From Actinophytocola sp050699915 (lineage in GTDB: Bacteria > Actinomycetota > Actinomycetes > Mycobacteriales > Pseudonocardiaceae): a stretch of 7,789 nucleotides of DNA. The position numbers and the translations under genes are program-made. The notes under the pieces are model-generated. The model ran no database searches. It was not told where the DNA came from and saw only the letters and a list, made by a program, of their open reading frames with translations. Position 1 is the first letter of the stretch. Every line of letters starts with the position of its first letter. Below, piece by piece: positions 5,715 through 7,789 of the stretch. The DNA lies in the NCBI RefSeq assembly GCF_050699915.1, contig NZ_JBOHGA010000264.1, positions 1-7,789 on the forward strand. Reading direction: 5' to 3'.

Positions 5715-5753
5715 ATGCAAGTCAGGGAGGGTCGGGCCGCACCGCGGCCGTAA
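5715..5753 (+). other. Possible 12-codon upstream ORF before ftsH
   Basis: ATG at 5715 opens MQVREGRAAPRP and ends with TAA at 5751-5753, four bases before the ftsH ATG and one base before an in-frame TTG at 5755. The ORF spans the ftsH ribosome binding site and the hairpin behind it, so its translation could open that hairpin. Its own ribosome binding site (AAGGGG at 5695-5700) is 14 bases away, so support is modest. Confidence 0.25.
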
Positions 5754-5757
5754 GTTG

Positions 5758-5760
<3 letters not shown>
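5724..5760 (+). promoter_or_regulatory. ftsH ribosome binding site with intervening GC hairpin
   Basis: AGGGAGG (5724-5730) is a strong Shine-Dalgarno sequence but lies 27 bases before the ATG at 5758, too far for normal use. Between them GGCCGC (5735-5740) pairs perfectly with GCGGCC (5744-5749) around a three-base loop. If folded, the hairpin removes 15 bases and leaves an effective spacing of 12 bases to ATG or 9 to the in-frame TTG at 5755. No other Shine-Dalgarno sequence lies nearer. Confidence 0.55.

Positions 5761-7789
<2,029 letters not shown>

Larger units (their letters stand above)
5075..5757. other. 683-base espG-ftsH intergenic region without a convincing gene
   Basis: Open frames exist on both strands, as expected in GC-rich DNA. 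Their products are Arg/Pro/Thr-rich low-complexity chains with no recognisable domain, and no single frame keeps a coding-like third-position bias throughout. The region holds, in order: a hairpin after espG, a -10-like TAATCT, a second hairpin, a ribosome binding site with a GTG start, a 12-13-base tandem repeat, two copies of a 36-base element, a 10-base tandem duplication and a structured leader before ftsH. The details are in separate entries. Confidence 0.7.

Overview
The window is GC-rich (strong G/C preference at third codon positions, GTG and TTG starts) and comes from a mycolate-lineage or related actinobacterium. The gene order dacB - DUF2342 metalloprotease - tilS - hpt - (ESX gene) - ftsH matches the Mycobacterium tuberculosis Rv3627c-Rv3624c block followed at a distance by ftsH (Rv3610c). 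Together with the protein sequences this points to Pseudonocardiales, with an Amycolatopsis/Saccharopolyspora-type genome most likely. The genus assignment is inference.

Layout, all genes on the + strand. Bases 2-1708 hold the 3' part of a membrane-anchored D-alanyl-D-alanine carboxypeptidase (dacB, PBP4 type), whose start lies left of the window. After a 45-base gap with a likely leaderless promoter comes a zinc metalloprotease-like protein of the DUF2342 family (1754-2854). It overlaps tilS, the tRNA-Ile lysidine synthetase (2844-3800). An 18-base gap with a good Shine-Dalgarno sequence leads to hpt, hypoxanthine phosphoribosyltransferase (3819-4373). The stop of hpt overlaps the TTG start of an EspG-family ESX (type VII) secretion chaperone (4370-5074). 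The tight spacing suggests that 1754-5074 is one transcription unit. A 683-base stretch follows with no convincing protein gene. The right side is ftsH (5758 to the window end), the membrane AAA+ zinc protease, complete except for its C-terminal tail.

The genes cover separate housekeeping tasks: peptidoglycan trimming, tRNA decoding of AUA, purine salvage and membrane protein quality control. tilS-hpt-ftsH proximity is a widely conserved bacterial arrangement. The unusual passenger is the orphan EspG. In M. tuberculosis the same hpt-ftsH interval also carries ESX genes (PE/PPE, esxV/W, espACD), so the interval may be a recurrent site for ESX genes.

The most unusual DNA is 5075-5757. It contains a post-espG hairpin, a promoter-like -10, a well-formed ribosome binding site and GTG start that runs into a stop inside a 12-13-base tandem repeat, a duplicated 36-base element in different frames, a 10-base tandem duplication, and a ftsH leader full of inverted repeats. 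One of those, a GC-only hairpin, sits exactly between a strong Shine-Dalgarno sequence and the ftsH ATG. I found no clearly new multi-gene system. The leads are the structured ftsH leader, the decayed or phase-shifted ORF, the orphan EspG, and a repeated threonine motif in the cytosolic tail of DacB.
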